From Clostridiales bacterium (lineage in GTDB: Bacteria > Bacillota > Clostridia > Lachnospirales > Cellulosilyticaceae): a DNA stretch of 64,000 nt. The notes below the pieces were generated by a model, which worked only from the letters and a program-made list of their open reading frames with translations, did no database searches and was not told where the DNA came from. The DNA lies in the NCBI GenBank assembly GCA_019418225.1, contig DYCF01000003.1, positions 62,001 through 126,000 on the forward strand, written 5' to 3'. Positions 8,751-17,426 of this stretch are shown here, in pieces (within the stretch, counting starts at the first letter, position 1; each line of letters starts with the position of its first letter). The position numbers and the translations under genes were made by a program.

Positions 8751-9665
8751 TCATAGTTTGCGAAGTTTGTCAATTACAGTCTGAAAATAAGGTGGTAGTT
8801 CACTTTCAAAGTACATTTCCTCTCCTGTAATAGGATGTTTAAAACCTAGTACCTTAGCATGTAACATTTGACCTGTTAAACCAAACATGGTTTTAGCTGG
8901 ACCATATACAGGATCTCCTAATAAAGGATGCCCAATATGTTTCATATGCACACGAATTTGATGGGTACGCCCTGTATAAAGTGTAAGTTCCACAAGGGAA
9001 AAGTTTTTAAAAGTTTCAAGCACGCGATACTCTGTCTTTGCATAACGTCCACCTTGTACAATAGCCATCTTTTTACGATCTTGAGGCGATCTTGCAATAG
9101 GCTGTTCAATAAAGCCATGTTCCTGCTTTAATTTACCATATACAATAGCTTGATACTTTCTGGTAATATGATGGTCTTTTAAAAGTTCCGATAATCCTAA
9201 ATAAGCGCGATCATTTTTAGCAATCATTAAAAGACCTGATGTATCTTTATCAATACGATGTACAATACCTGGCCTAATCTCACCATTAATGCCTGAAAGC
9301 CCTTCTTTACAATGATATAAAAGCGCATTTACAAGTGTACCTGTATAATTACCTGGTGCAGGATGAACTACCATATTTTGTGGCTTATTCACAATAAGTA
9401 AATCTTTATCTTCATAAACAATATCTATAGGGATGTTTTCGGCTACAATATCTACTTCTACAGGTGCTGCAATAGTGATTTCAATTTCATCTCCTTGCTT
9501 TACCTGATACTTATTATTAACCACTTTACCATTTACTAATACAGCACCATTTTCAATTTGTTTTTGAATAAAGGATCTTGTATATTCTGTTAAACTTGCT
9601 GCTAAGTATTTATCTAAACGTGTGCCTATTTCATCTTGCACTACAATTGTCATTTGTTCTTCCAT
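8751..9665 (-). CDS. rluD: RluD-family 23S rRNA pseudouridine synthase
   Basis: It converts uridines in large-subunit rRNA to pseudouridine. Of 304 residues, about 1-75 are an S4 RNA-binding domain (GTRLDKYLAASL). The catalytic domain carries HRIDKDTSGLLM near residue 135, with the catalytic Asp, and TGRTHQIRVHM near residue 228. Its ATG overlaps the last bases of the lspA region with no spacer. The lspA-rluD-pyrR order matches Bacillus lspA-ylyB-pyrR. The exact target uridine cannot be read from the sequence. Confidence 0.93.
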   Translation of the reverse strand: MEEQMTIVVQDEIGTRLDKYLAASLTEYTRSFIQKQIENGAVLVNGKVVNNKYQVKQGDEIEITIAAPVEVDIVAENIPIDIVYEDKDLLIVNKPQNMVVHPAPGNYTGTLVNALLYHCKEGLSGINGEIRPGIVHRIDKDTSGLLMIAKNDRAYLGLSELLKDHHITRKYQAIVYGKLKQEHGFIEQPIARSPQDRKKMAIVQGGRYAKTEYRVLETFKNFSLVELTLYTGRTHQIRVHMKHIGHPLLGDPVYGPAKTMFGLTGQMLHAKVLGFKHPITGEEMYFESELPPYFQTVIDKLRKL

Positions 9666-10145
9666 TTATGCCTTCTCTTTCTTTCTCTCTTCTTCTAACT
9701 CACCAAATATCATAGCTATAACTAAAAGACATACACCTACTACAACTAAAATATCTGCTACATTAAATACAGGGAAATTAATTAACTTAAAATACAAAAA
9801 GTCTCTTACATAATTTAAGAAGACTCTATCTATAAGATTCCCAATTGCACCGCTTATAATCAGTACAAAAGAAACTTTGCTCCAGTTTCCCCAAAAAGTC
9901 TTTGGCAATTTACGATAGTAAACTAACATCCCAATAATGATTAGTGTTGTAATCACAATAAGAAAGACTTGCTTACCGCCTAACATGCCAAAAGCAGCAC
10001 CTGTATTTTTTACATATTGTAAATGAAACACACCGTTCCAAATAGGAATATCTCTGCCGCCACTGAGTGCTGCCGTTGCCCAAACCTTTGTTATTTGATC
10101 AAGCCCGATAAGTCCAAGCACAATAAGTCCAATTATAATATACAT
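9666..10145 (-). CDS. lspA: Lipoprotein signal peptidase (SPase II)
   Basis: It cleaves signal peptides from diacylglyceryl-prolipoproteins in the membrane. The 159 residues contain four hydrophobic segments. The two catalytic aspartates are visible in GNLIDR near residue 111 and FNVADI near residue 131. The early motif GLDQITK is also typical. It abuts rluD. An rho-independent hairpin sits just upstream (10174-10204), at the end of aroB, so lspA may depend on read-through or on a promoter I could not define. Confidence 0.94.
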   Translation of the reverse strand: MYIIIGLIVLGLIGLDQITKVWATAALSGGRDIPIWNGVFHLQYVKNTGAAFGMLGGKQVFLIVITTLIIIGMLVYYRKLPKTFWGNWSKVSFVLIISGAIGNLIDRVFLNYVRDFLYFKLINFPVFNVADILVVVGVCLLVIAMIFGELEEERKKEKA

Positions 10146-10173
10146 TATTCGTACTCCTTTATTTGATAAACTT

Positions 10174-10204
10174 AGAAAAAACGTGCTATAGGCACGTTTT
10201 TTCT
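10174..10204 (-). terminator. Terminator overlapping the 3' end of aroB
   Basis: A 13-bp stem, AGAAAAAACGTGC (10174-10186) with GCACGTTTTTTCT (10192-10204) and a 5-nt loop. Its upstream arm encodes the last codons of aroB, and U residues follow on the minus strand. Confidence 0.82.
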
Positions 10205-11268
10205 ATAAATAATATAGCATTTATAACTTCTTCTTTTGTAACATCTGTTACAATCGTTGCATCACCAATAGCCTTTAATAAAATAAATGAAATTTTACCA
10301 TAAGCCATCTTTTTATCATAACTCATTTGTTCCCATACTGCATTTATATCAAAATGTGGTATAGGTGATAATAATTTATAGCTTCTAAAAACATTTACAA
10401 TACGTTCTACTGTTTGCTCTGTAATATAACCTCTTTGATAGCTTATATAAGCTGCCATACATGAGCCATATGCTACACATTGGCCATGAGACAATGTAAA
10501 GTCACTTAATGTCTCAATACTATGTCCTATTGTATGGCCTAAATTTAAAATCTTTCTAAGTCCCAATTCTTTTAAATCAGCTTCAATTACGCTGCATTTG
10601 ACAAGACAAGATTCATAGGTCATCTCTTCAAGTATTTCATCCTCTTTATTTAAAAGCTTATCTACATTTTGTTCAAGTAAATCAAAAAGCCTTTCACTTC
10701 TGATAAGACCATGCTTAATAACTTCTGCAAGGCCACCTGTAAATTCACTTTCAGGTAAGGACCTTAAAGTAGTTAAATTACTATAAACAAGTAATGGATT
10801 ATAAAAAGCACCTACCATATTTTTATGCGCTAAATAATCAACACCTGTTTTTCCTCCCATACTACTGTCATTTTGTGATACAGTCGTTGTTGGTACTTGA
10901 ACAAACTTAATACCCCTCATATAGCTAGACGCTACAAAGCCTGCCATATCTCCTACAACGCCGCCACCTAATGCAACAATTAGACCACTTCGATCCATAT
11001 TATGTGCGACTAATGTGTCATAAATCTGTGTAATTGTCGTAAGATTTTTAGAGGCTTCTCCTGCTTTATATGCATGTACAAAAGTATTTGCTATACGCAT
11101 GCATATATTTTGTACTTCGTTTAAATATAATGCTTCTACATTTGTATCTGTAATAATACAAATCTGACTAGGTTTACAAACTGCTTTTATTTCTTCTTCT
11201 AACAAATCAAAATTTTGATGGAGTAAGATTTTATAAGGTCTATTTGTAACAGCATCTATTTGTCTCAT
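10186..11268 (-). CDS. aroB: 3-dehydroquinate synthase
   Basis: It converts DAHP to 3-dehydroquinate, the second step of the shikimate pathway, using NAD and Zn. The 360 residues fit AroB. The NAD-binding GGGVVGDMAGF is near residue 100, SSMGGKTGVD near 138, and the zinc ligands are in GLAEVIKHG (Glu) and LNLGHTIGHSIE (His). The start overlaps the divIVA stop by 4 bp, implying translational coupling. No other aro gene is nearby. Its position in a cell-division cluster looks positional rather than functional. Confidence 0.94.
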   Translation of the reverse strand: MRQIDAVTNRPYKILLHQNFDLLEEEIKAVCKPSQICIITDTNVEALYLNEVQNICMRIANTFVHAYKAGEASKNLTTITQIYDTLVAHNMDRSGLIVALGGGVVGDMAGFVASSYMRGIKFVQVPTTTVSQNDSSMGGKTGVDYLAHKNMVGAFYNPLLVYSNLTTLRSLPESEFTGGLAEVIKHGLIRSERLFDLLEQNVDKLLNKEDEILEEMTYESCLVKCSVIEADLKELGLRKILNLGHTIGHSIETLSDFTLSHGQCVAYGSCMAAYISYQRGYITEQTVERIVNVFRSYKLLSPIPHFDINAVWEQMSYDKKMAYGKISFILLKAIGDATIVTDVTKEEVINAILFIEKTCL

Positions 11269-11900
11269 GCAAGTTCCTCTTCTTTTACAGGAACATACTC
11301 TTTCGTATATTCCCTTTCTTTTTCTTCACCTTCTAATGGCTTAAACTCATCTGCACTCATCTCTGGCTCATCTTCGATATGATCAAATGCTTTAAGCATT
11401 TCTTCATTAAAAGGTTTCATTTGATTATCGCCTTGTTCTAAAAGTTCCATTTGAGATTGTAATAATTGTTTAAATTGACCTTTGTATGCTAAATACTGTC
11501 TTCTTAACTCATCACTTTTTTGACCTAGTTCAAAAGCTTCTTGTCTACCTTGTTCAATAATACGACTTACCCTTTCTTCTGCAAGGGCTGTCATTTTTTC
11601 TGCACGTGCTTCAGCATCACGTTTAAGTTGTTCTGCTTTTTCATGGGCATTTGTTTTTGTCTCTTGTGCTGTTTTATCAGCTAGTACAAGTACATTTTGA
11701 ATTGTAGATTCCATTGTACGGTAATATTGTACACTCTCGTTAAGTACATTCACTTTATCTTTAAGTGTATAATTTTCATTAATAAGTTCTTGATATGATT
11801 GTAAAATTAAATCTAAGAACTCATTTACTTCATCAATATTATATCCGCCTAATTTGCTTTTTTTAAATTCTTTATTTTGAATGTCGACTGGTGATAACAT
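11265..11900 (-). CDS. divIVA: DivIVA-family cell-division/polarity protein
   Basis: DivIVA binds curved membrane at poles and septa and recruits division and sporulation factors. The 211 residues begin with the family's membrane-binding motif (LSPVDIQNKEFKKSK, then GYNIDEVNEFLD). A long coiled coil follows, about residues 30-160, rich in Glu, Lys, Gln and Ala, and the tail is acidic. GGGGGA is the ribosome site. The context sepF-ylmH-divIVA is diagnostic. Regulation beyond the shared transcript is not visible. Confidence 0.93.
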   Translation of the reverse strand: MLSPVDIQNKEFKKSKLGGYNIDEVNEFLDLILQSYQELINENYTLKDKVNVLNESVQYYRTMESTIQNVLVLADKTAQETKTNAHEKAEQLKRDAEARAEKMTALAEERVSRIIEQGRQEAFELGQKSDELRRQYLAYKGQFKQLLQSQMELLEQGDNQMKPFNEEMLKAFDHIEDEPEMSADEFKPLEGEEKEREYTKEYVPVKEEELA

Positions 11901-11913
11901 GTCCTAGTCCCCC

Positions 11914-12690
11914 CTATATATACTTATCAATTACAACGCGTAGTTTCTCTTTTTTACTCATTCCAAGTGTAGGGCCTATTTTGATTTTCCCATACCCTCT
12001 TAGGGTGACACTATCGCCTTCTTTTACTGAATAACTGGCTGATACGCTTACACCATTGCATTTAGCCTTATCAGCAGCAATCAATTTTGCCGCCGTAGTT
12101 CTAGAAATACCAAAGCCTGCTGCAATAATGGTATCTAACCTTAAAGATGCAACTGTAACCTGTAATGTTTTTATATTCGGTGATTCTGGCACAATTTCAT
12201 CAAAACTAATTTCTGAAAGCATAATATTTTGATAACGGCCTATACTTACTAGCGTACAACTAACATAATCTGCCATTTGTGCCTCTAAAATCACATAAGC
12301 CCCAAAAGGGGCTAAAATAATATCGCCAATTGATTCTCTTACTATACCTAACCCCAAAAGTGCCCCTAAAAAATCTCTATGCGTAAGTGCTTTACCAATA
12401 CCTGTCTTCACTTCGATTTTAAGACATCTCATGGGCCATTCTTCTCTTGCAAGTTCATAAGGTGTAATGCCCATCATCTGTCTCTCGGCACCTTCGTAGC
12501 CACCAAAGTAAAAAATCATATGGTTTGGCACAAATCCTCCATATTGCTTGAGCATTTGTGCCATCCAATCTTTATTATAAAAATCCGTAAAAAAAGCTCT
12601 ATTTTGATGTTCTGCTTTATGCAAGTATTCAAAGAAGCTTTTCATAAAAAGCTTCTCTTGCATGTCAGAAGTGACTATATTTCGGCTCAT
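11914..12690 (-). CDS. ylmH: YlmH-like S4-domain RNA-binding protein
   Basis: This is a 258-residue protein of the YlmH family found beside sepF and divIVA. In Bacillus the family has been linked to ribosome rescue and RNA binding. The N-terminal two thirds hold a family-specific domain (MIFYFGGYEGAERQM). The C-terminal 75 residues are an S4 domain (LDTIIAAGFGISRTTAAKLI, then GDSVTLRGYGKIKI). It sits 2 bp after sepF and 14 bp before divIVA, so it is surely cotranscribed. The cellular role in this organism is not defined by sequence. Confidence 0.9.
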   Translation of the reverse strand: MSRNIVTSDMQEKLFMKSFFEYLHKAEHQNRAFFTDFYNKDWMAQMLKQYGGFVPNHMIFYFGGYEGAERQMMGITPYELAREEWPMRCLKIEVKTGIGKALTHRDFLGALLGLGIVRESIGDIILAPFGAYVILEAQMADYVSCTLVSIGRYQNIMLSEISFDEIVPESPNIKTLQVTVASLRLDTIIAAGFGISRTTAAKLIAADKAKCNGVSVSASYSVKEGDSVTLRGYGKIKIGPTLGMSKKEKLRVVIDKYI

Positions 12691-12691
12691 C

Positions 12692-13138
12692 TTAGATAGT
12701 AGGTGGAAATACGCTTCTTTGTTTAAGCTTTTCTGGATTTACATTTACATGTTCTGGTGCAAAGATAAAGATATTATCTGTTACCTTTTCTACTGTTCCA
12801 TTTAATGCACAACAAGCACCTGTTAAAAAGTCTACTGCTCTTTGCATTTCATGAGGTACTAATTTTTCCATGTTGACAATAATTGGTTTTTTGTTTTTGA
12901 TATAGCCACAGATTTCTCCTGTCATATCATAGCTTAGCATTGTGAAATTTAATAGTTCCATTTTATTAACTGCCCCTAAACTTACAACTTTAGGTTGTGG
13001 AAGTGGTGTAGGATGTACAACGGGTCTACTTGCAGGCTCGTGTTTTCTCTCTACCTCTTCCATCTCCTCCATTTCTTCTTCATCATATTCATCTTCCGGT
13101 GAAAACATGTTTTTAAATTTGGACATAAAATTACTCAT
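12692..13138 (-). CDS. sepF: Cell division protein SepF
   Basis: SepF tethers FtsZ filaments to the membrane and shapes the septum. The 148 residues show the expected plan: an N-terminal amphipathic stretch (FMSKFKNMFS) for membrane binding, an acidic then Pro-rich linker (about 15-55), and the folded SepF domain (about 56-140) with IVNMEKLVPHEMQRAVDFLTGACCAL. It follows yggS by 21 bp. ftsZ is in a separate operon at 54699. ftsA is not present in the window, and SepF could serve as the main FtsZ anchor. Confidence 0.94.
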   Translation of the reverse strand: MSNFMSKFKNMFSPEDEYDEEEMEEMEEVERKHEPASRPVVHPTPLPQPKVVSLGAVNKMELLNFTMLSYDMTGEICGYIKNKKPIIVNMEKLVPHEMQRAVDFLTGACCALNGTVEKVTDNIFIFAPEHVNVNPEKLKQRSVFPPTI

Positions 13139-13158
13139 AAAATTGCCTCCTCAAATTT

Positions 13159-13854
13159 TTATCTTTTTGTATAGTCTCTATAACCAAAAATAGCTGTCCC
13201 GATACGCACATGTGTTGCACCCTCTTCAACCGCTACCTCGAAGTCGTTACTCATGCCCATTGATAAGACGTTCATACTTATATTATCAAACTTTTGCTTT
13301 TGTATGTCAACTGATAAATCATAAAGTTTCCTAAATATGGTTCTATTTTCTTCAGCATCTTCCACAAAAGGCGCTACCGTCATCAAGCCTTCTACCTTTA
13401 CATGAGGAAGCTTAGAAATCTCTGAAACAAGTGGTAGTACTTCATCTATGTGCAATCCATGTTTTGAAACTTCTTCTCCTACATTAACTTCAAGTAAAAT
13501 TTTTGTCACCACATTATGTTTAGCTGATTGCTTCTCAATTTCCTGGGCAAGTTTTAAACTGTCTACAGAATGAATAAGTTTTGTTTTGCCTACAACATAT
13601 TTAACTTTATTTGTTTGCAGATGACCAATAAGATGCCAATTAACTGGTGACTCAATCACTTCAACTTTTCCCATTAATTCCTGCACCTTATTTTCACCAA
13701 AATCTGTACATCCATAGCTTATAGCTTTTTCAATATCACTTGCTGGATAAGTTTTTGAAACAGCAATTAATGTTACATCCTCTGGCTCTCTCCCCGCTCT
13801 TTTTGCTGCCTCTGCAATACGCATACGAATATTTTCTAAGTTTTCCTTCATCAT
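13159..13854 (-). CDS. yggS: YggS-family pyridoxal-phosphate homeostasis protein
   Basis: The family binds PLP on a single-domain alanine-racemase-like TIM barrel and keeps PLP and amino-acid pools balanced. The 231 residues contain the PLP-lysine motif LIAVSKTYP near residue 33 and FGENKVQE near 52, plus the C-terminal LSMGMSNDFEVAVEEG that cradles phosphate. AGGTGAT lies about 8 nt before the first of two adjacent ATGs. The position before sepF is the Bacillus ylmE position. Confidence 0.94.
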   Translation of the reverse strand: MMKENLENIRMRIAEAAKRAGREPEDVTLIAVSKTYPASDIEKAISYGCTDFGENKVQELMGKVEVIESPVNWHLIGHLQTNKVKYVVGKTKLIHSVDSLKLAQEIEKQSAKHNVVTKILLEVNVGEEVSKHGLHIDEVLPLVSEISKLPHVKVEGLMTVAPFVEDAEENRTIFRKLYDLSVDIQKQKFDNISMNVLSMGMSNDFEVAVEEGATHVRIGTAIFGYRDYTKR

Positions 13855-13864
13855 TATTTATCAC

Positions 13865-15667
13865 CTACTCATTTTTAATAGTCATATCTTCTAGAAGCTG
13901 ATCCATCTTAATATTTTTTGGATTTGAAATAATCTTATCTTTTTCTTTAAGCTGACTGCTACCATTATTTCTTATAAGTGCATAATCTTCATTTTGTACA
14001 TAAATATCTATCTTTTTAAATTGTGCAATCTTACCATTAATAACATAAACACCTTGCGCAGTCTCAAATTCTTCTATCGTATAAATACCACCACTTACAG
14101 GATTAATTAGTTTACTTCCTACAGTCAGTCCACTTAGATTTCCTACATCCTGTAAAATATACATCATATCTTGTTGTTCACTTTGTGGTTTTATTTCTAT
14201 AAACTCGACCACCTCACCATTTTTGCGTTGTACACCTACTTTATTATCCTTTTCAATCTTATATTCTACAGGAATTTTAAGTAAACGCTGTTCTACAATA
14301 GCTTGAAGTGGTATCTTTAAGCCACTCTCATTTTTGTTACCAATGCTAAATTGAACTTGACGCATTGTAAGGAACTGTCCTATTTGCTCCTGTGTCTTGA
14401 ACACTAGACGTAATCTATTATTTTCTTCTACCTTAGATACTAAAGTAAAATTAATCTCACCCTCATTTAATGTTTCAAAACTTAAAGCATAGTTTTGTCC
14501 TTCCGTAAATGCCTCTCCTTTTTTAAGATCTACATAACTTACGATATACCATGTATTATCTAAAACAAGTTTATAGACGGGATCATCTTTTTCAACATAA
14601 GTGGTTACTAAATTTTCTGAAGATGTTTTCTTGAAAATCTTATTATAAGTACTATAATCTAAGGTCTCAATCGCCTCATAATTTAATGCCTCTTGACCAT
14701 CCATCTTATATGAAATGATACCAGATTCTGGTGTTTTCTGGACACTCTTATATTTTTCTAAATTACTTGCAATATTATTCGCTTTTTCACCCACACTTGT
14801 ATTCAATGCATCTTGTTCTTTAGTGTATAATGCCGTCAAATCCTTGACATTATCATCTAATTGTCCTCTTAAAGTATAAATGTAGTCTGTTGTAAGTGCA
14901 TTAATATTCTTATAATACTCTTCCATCTTACTTTCAAAGTCATCAGCTAACACAGAAGCTTCATCCTGATAGTAGGAAATATCCTTTCGCTTATCTGCAG
15001 CATTAAAAATCTGTGAGTCAACTTGTTCTTTCTCTGTTTCTGCTTCTGCTAAATGTGTTTCATCTGATACAACAGCATATACAATCCCTTCTTTTTTAAT
15101 TTTCTCCCCTTCTGCCATGTTATACTGAATTGTACCTGTTACCTCACTGTTATAAACCTTCTCAGTACGTATCACAATCCCTTCATAGTCTTCAGACATA
15201 TCCAATGTCCCAGTATTAACAATCTGTGTTGAAACTTCTGGTTTCGTAAAAACTTCTTTGATCTTTAAAATCCCCCATACACATATTGTTGTCATCAGCA
15301 TAACTAAAATCAGCTTTCTTCTAAAACGCTTTTGTCTTCTTTTTCGATTTCTTTCAATTTGTGATTTAGAAAGTTTATTACGATGCTGTAACTGCTTTCT
15401 ACGTGCATCAGGTGACGATGTATACCCCTCCTCATAAGCACCATAGTCATTGTATGTTTTTTTCTTCACATAAGCCTTTTTAGAAGTTGTCTGCTTTTTT
15501 GAGACCTTTTTAGGTGCTACTTCTTTTGCTGTTGAAGTCTTTTTACTACTTCCCGCATATGTAGATTTTTTCTTTTTAGGTGTAGTATTTCCTACGTCTG
15601 CATAGGGATTGAAATAAGTAGAGGTTTGTTTTTTGCTCACCACTTTTGTCTCTTTAGTTTTTTTCAT
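13865..15667 (-). CDS. HlyD-like single-pass membrane protein heading the yggS-sepF-divIVA cluster
   Basis: I recognise only an HlyD/membrane-fusion-like architecture. The 600 residues start with about 117 highly basic cytoplasmic residues (many KKK, SKK and TKK blocks, then RNRKRRQKRFRRK). One membrane segment follows at about 118-134 (KLILVMLMTTICVWGIL), then an extracytoplasmic part. That part has a split lipoyl/barrel-like fold (IVNTGTLDMSEDYEGIVIR, SEVTGTI, AEGEKIKKEGIVYAV), a Glu/Lys/Tyr-rich helical hairpin near 205-300, and a C-terminal beta domain. No ABC transporter or outer-membrane partner is encoded nearby, so export is doubtful. An envelope or division role is an inference from position. 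The leader contains a 114-bp repeat. Confidence 0.75.
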   Translation of the reverse strand: MKKTKETKVVSKKQTSTYFNPYADVGNTTPKKKKSTYAGSSKKTSTAKEVAPKKVSKKQTTSKKAYVKKKTYNDYGAYEEGYTSSPDARRKQLQHRNKLSKSQIERNRKRRQKRFRRKLILVMLMTTICVWGILKIKEVFTKPEVSTQIVNTGTLDMSEDYEGIVIRTEKVYNSEVTGTIQYNMAEGEKIKKEGIVYAVVSDETHLAEAETEKEQVDSQIFNAADKRKDISYYQDEASVLADDFESKMEEYYKNINALTTDYIYTLRGQLDDNVKDLTALYTKEQDALNTSVGEKANNIASNLEKYKSVQKTPESGIISYKMDGQEALNYEAIETLDYSTYNKIFKKTSSENLVTTYVEKDDPVYKLVLDNTWYIVSYVDLKKGEAFTEGQNYALSFETLNEGEINFTLVSKVEENNRLRLVFKTQEQIGQFLTMRQVQFSIGNKNESGLKIPLQAIVEQRLLKIPVEYKIEKDNKVGVQRKNGEVVEFIEIKPQSEQQDMMYILQDVGNLSGLTVGSKLINPVSGGIYTIEEFETAQGVYVINGKIAQFKKIDIYVQNEDYALIRNNGSSQLKEKDKIISNPKNIKMDQLLEDMTIKNE

Positions 15668-15705
15668 ATTGTCACTTCCAACTCTTTCCTCTTGAGCTTA
15701 TTTTC

Positions 15706-15819
15706 ATAGATTTCACATTTATACAATTTAGTTATTCATTATGTTTCAATAATGCGAAATCATTAAGAGAAACCAATTTGTGATATGTATATTTTAATTT
15801 TACAATTGGTTTTTCTATA
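15706..15819 (-). repeat. 114-bp structured repeat, copy A (leader of the HlyD-like gene)
   Basis: Read on the minus strand, this 114-bp segment is clearly homologous to 45386-45499 (plus), also 114 bp, and similarity stops sharply at TATAG and CTAT at the two ends. Shared blocks include AAATATACAT, ATGAATAACTAAA and TATAAATGTGAAATCTAT. Two helices are possible: AGAAA-CCAATT with AATTGGTTTCT, and GATTTCGCAT with ATGTGAAATC (one G-U pair where copy B has A-U). It lies between a SigA-type promoter and the gene, so it should be in the 5' leader RNA. I do not recognise it as a named RNA family. Confidence 0.8.
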
Positions 15820-15851
15820 GCTTGTAATTAGTAAGATTACTTATCTTTATC

Positions 15852-15880
15852 ATAATATAATGGAATAAATAATCTTGCAA
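15852..15880 (-). promoter_or_regulatory. SigA-type promoter of the HlyD-like/yggS/sepF/divIVA cluster
   Basis: On the minus strand TTGCAA (15875-15880), 17 bp, then TATTAT (15852-15857). It predicts a leader of about 180 nt before the ATG at 15667, which would contain the 114-bp repeat. Confidence 0.65.
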
Positions 15881-15905
15881 GTCTATCCCCCATAAATTTC
15901 ATAAA

Positions 15906-15929
15906 AAAAAGGCACTACTGTGCCTTTTT
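15906..15929 (-). terminator. Terminator after spoIVA
   Basis: The stem is AAAAAGGCAC (15906-15915) with GTGCCTTTTT (15920-15929) and a 4-nt loop, followed by U on the minus strand. The upstream arm overlaps the spoIVA stop codon. Confidence 0.85.
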
Positions 15930-17406
15930 AAAGTAAAATACAAATCAAACCGCCATTACCTTCATTAATAATCTTCTGTAACGTTTCTTGCAATTTCTGC
16001 TGTGCATCTTCTGGCATACGATATAATTTGTTTTGTAAACCTTCATTAACAAGTTCATGAAGTGACTTGCCAAAAATATTAGATTCCCAAAGTTTAGTTG
16101 GGTCAGTAGCAAAGTCATTTAATAGATTCGTAATTAAATCTTCACTTTGCTTTTCTGTCCCCACAATAGGTGAAACCTCTGTTTGAATATTGGCTCTTAT
16201 AATATGATAACTTGGTGCACTCGCCTTTAATTTCACACCAAAACGATTACCCTGTTTAATAATTTCAGGTTCTTCCAATTTAAGTTCTTCAAAGATTGGG
16301 CTGACAACACCATAGCCTTTCTCTTTGACTTCATTCATGGCATAAGCAACCTTATCATACTCTTTCTTTGTGCTTGCTAATTCTTTAATCAGACTCATCA
16401 ATTCATAATCACCATGAATTTCTATACCCGTAGCCTCAGAAAGTACACGGTAGAATAACTCATCTGTTGTTGCTACATCTACTTTTACTACTCCTTCGCC
16501 AAGTTGAATCTTTTCAAGATAAACATTTTTAATAAAGTCTAATTCTCTAAAGTCACTAATTACATTTTTTACTTGCCTAATGTTTTCAAGATCATAAACA
16601 TGTTCTTTTACGCAATCAATCCAAGCTTTCTTAACCCAGTGCTCATTATCTAGTGTTTCTACCCATTTAGGAAGCATAAACTGAATTTCATTAACTGGGA
16701 ATTCATAAAGAATTTTTTCAAGTAAAGTATGAATGTCTTCTGTTTTCATTTGTGCAACATCCATAGGTATAACAGGGACATCATATTCTCTAGAAAGATT
16801 AGTTGTTTCTTCAATAACTTCACTATCAAATGGCTTTTTAGTATTATACACAATAATAAAAGGCTTACCTAACTTTTTAAGTTCATTAACTGCTCGTGTT
16901 TCTCCTTCTATATAACTATTACGTGAAATACCCGTGATAGAACCATCCGTTGTGACAACAATACCTATTGTAGAATGATCTGTAATAACTTTTTTTGTAC
17001 CTACTTCTGCAGCTTGTGCAAATGGAATTTCTTCATCAAACCATGGTGTTTTTACCATACGTGGTGCATTGTTATAAAAGTGTCCTTCTGCCTCTGGGAT
17101 AATATAGCCGACGCAATCAATCATTCTTACCTTTACTTCAAAGTCTCCGCCCACGGTAATTGCAACTGCTTCATTAGGAATAAACTTAGGTTCCGTTGTT
17201 GTAATCATCTTCCCATCGCCACTCTGTGGCAACTCATCTTGTGTACGTTCTTTGCTATGTTCATTTTTAATATTAGGAATAACCAGTGTTTCCATGAATC
17301 TTTTAATAAATGTTGACTTGCCGGTACGGACTGGACCTACAACTCCTATGTAGATATCCCCATTCGTCCTCTCAGAAATATCTTTGTAAATATCAAAATA
17401 TTCCAT
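15928..17406 (-). CDS. spoIVA: Stage IV sporulation protein A (spore-coat morphogenetic ATPase)
   Basis: SpoIVA polymerises on the outer forespore membrane using ATP and forms the base of the coat. The Walker A loop GPVRTGKST lies near residue 24 of the start used here. I chose the ATG at 17406 rather than the one 13 codons upstream, because GAGGAGGG lies 4-11 nt before it, the homology begins there (MEYFDIYKDISERTNGDIY), and the 492-residue result equals the Bacillus protein. The C-terminus ends in GGLICILL, the conserved tail. It is monocistronic, with a terminator, and a SigE-like promoter lies just upstream. Confidence 0.95.
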   Translation of the reverse strand: MEYFDIYKDISERTNGDIYIGVVGPVRTGKSTFIKRFMETLVIPNIKNEHSKERTQDELPQSGDGKMITTTEPKFIPNEAVAITVGGDFEVKVRMIDCVGYIIPEAEGHFYNNAPRMVKTPWFDEEIPFAQAAEVGTKKVITDHSTIGIVVTTDGSITGISRNSYIEGETRAVNELKKLGKPFIIVYNTKKPFDSEVIEETTNLSREYDVPVIPMDVAQMKTEDIHTLLEKILYEFPVNEIQFMLPKWVETLDNEHWVKKAWIDCVKEHVYDLENIRQVKNVISDFRELDFIKNVYLEKIQLGEGVVKVDVATTDELFYRVLSEATGIEIHGDYELMSLIKELASTKKEYDKVAYAMNEVKEKGYGVVSPIFEELKLEEPEIIKQGNRFGVKLKASAPSYHIIRANIQTEVSPIVGTEKQSEDLITNLLNDFATDPTKLWESNIFGKSLHELVNEGLQNKLYRMPEDAQQKLQETLQKIINEGNGGLICILL

Positions 17407-17426
17407 TTCAAAGCCCTCCTCTTCCC

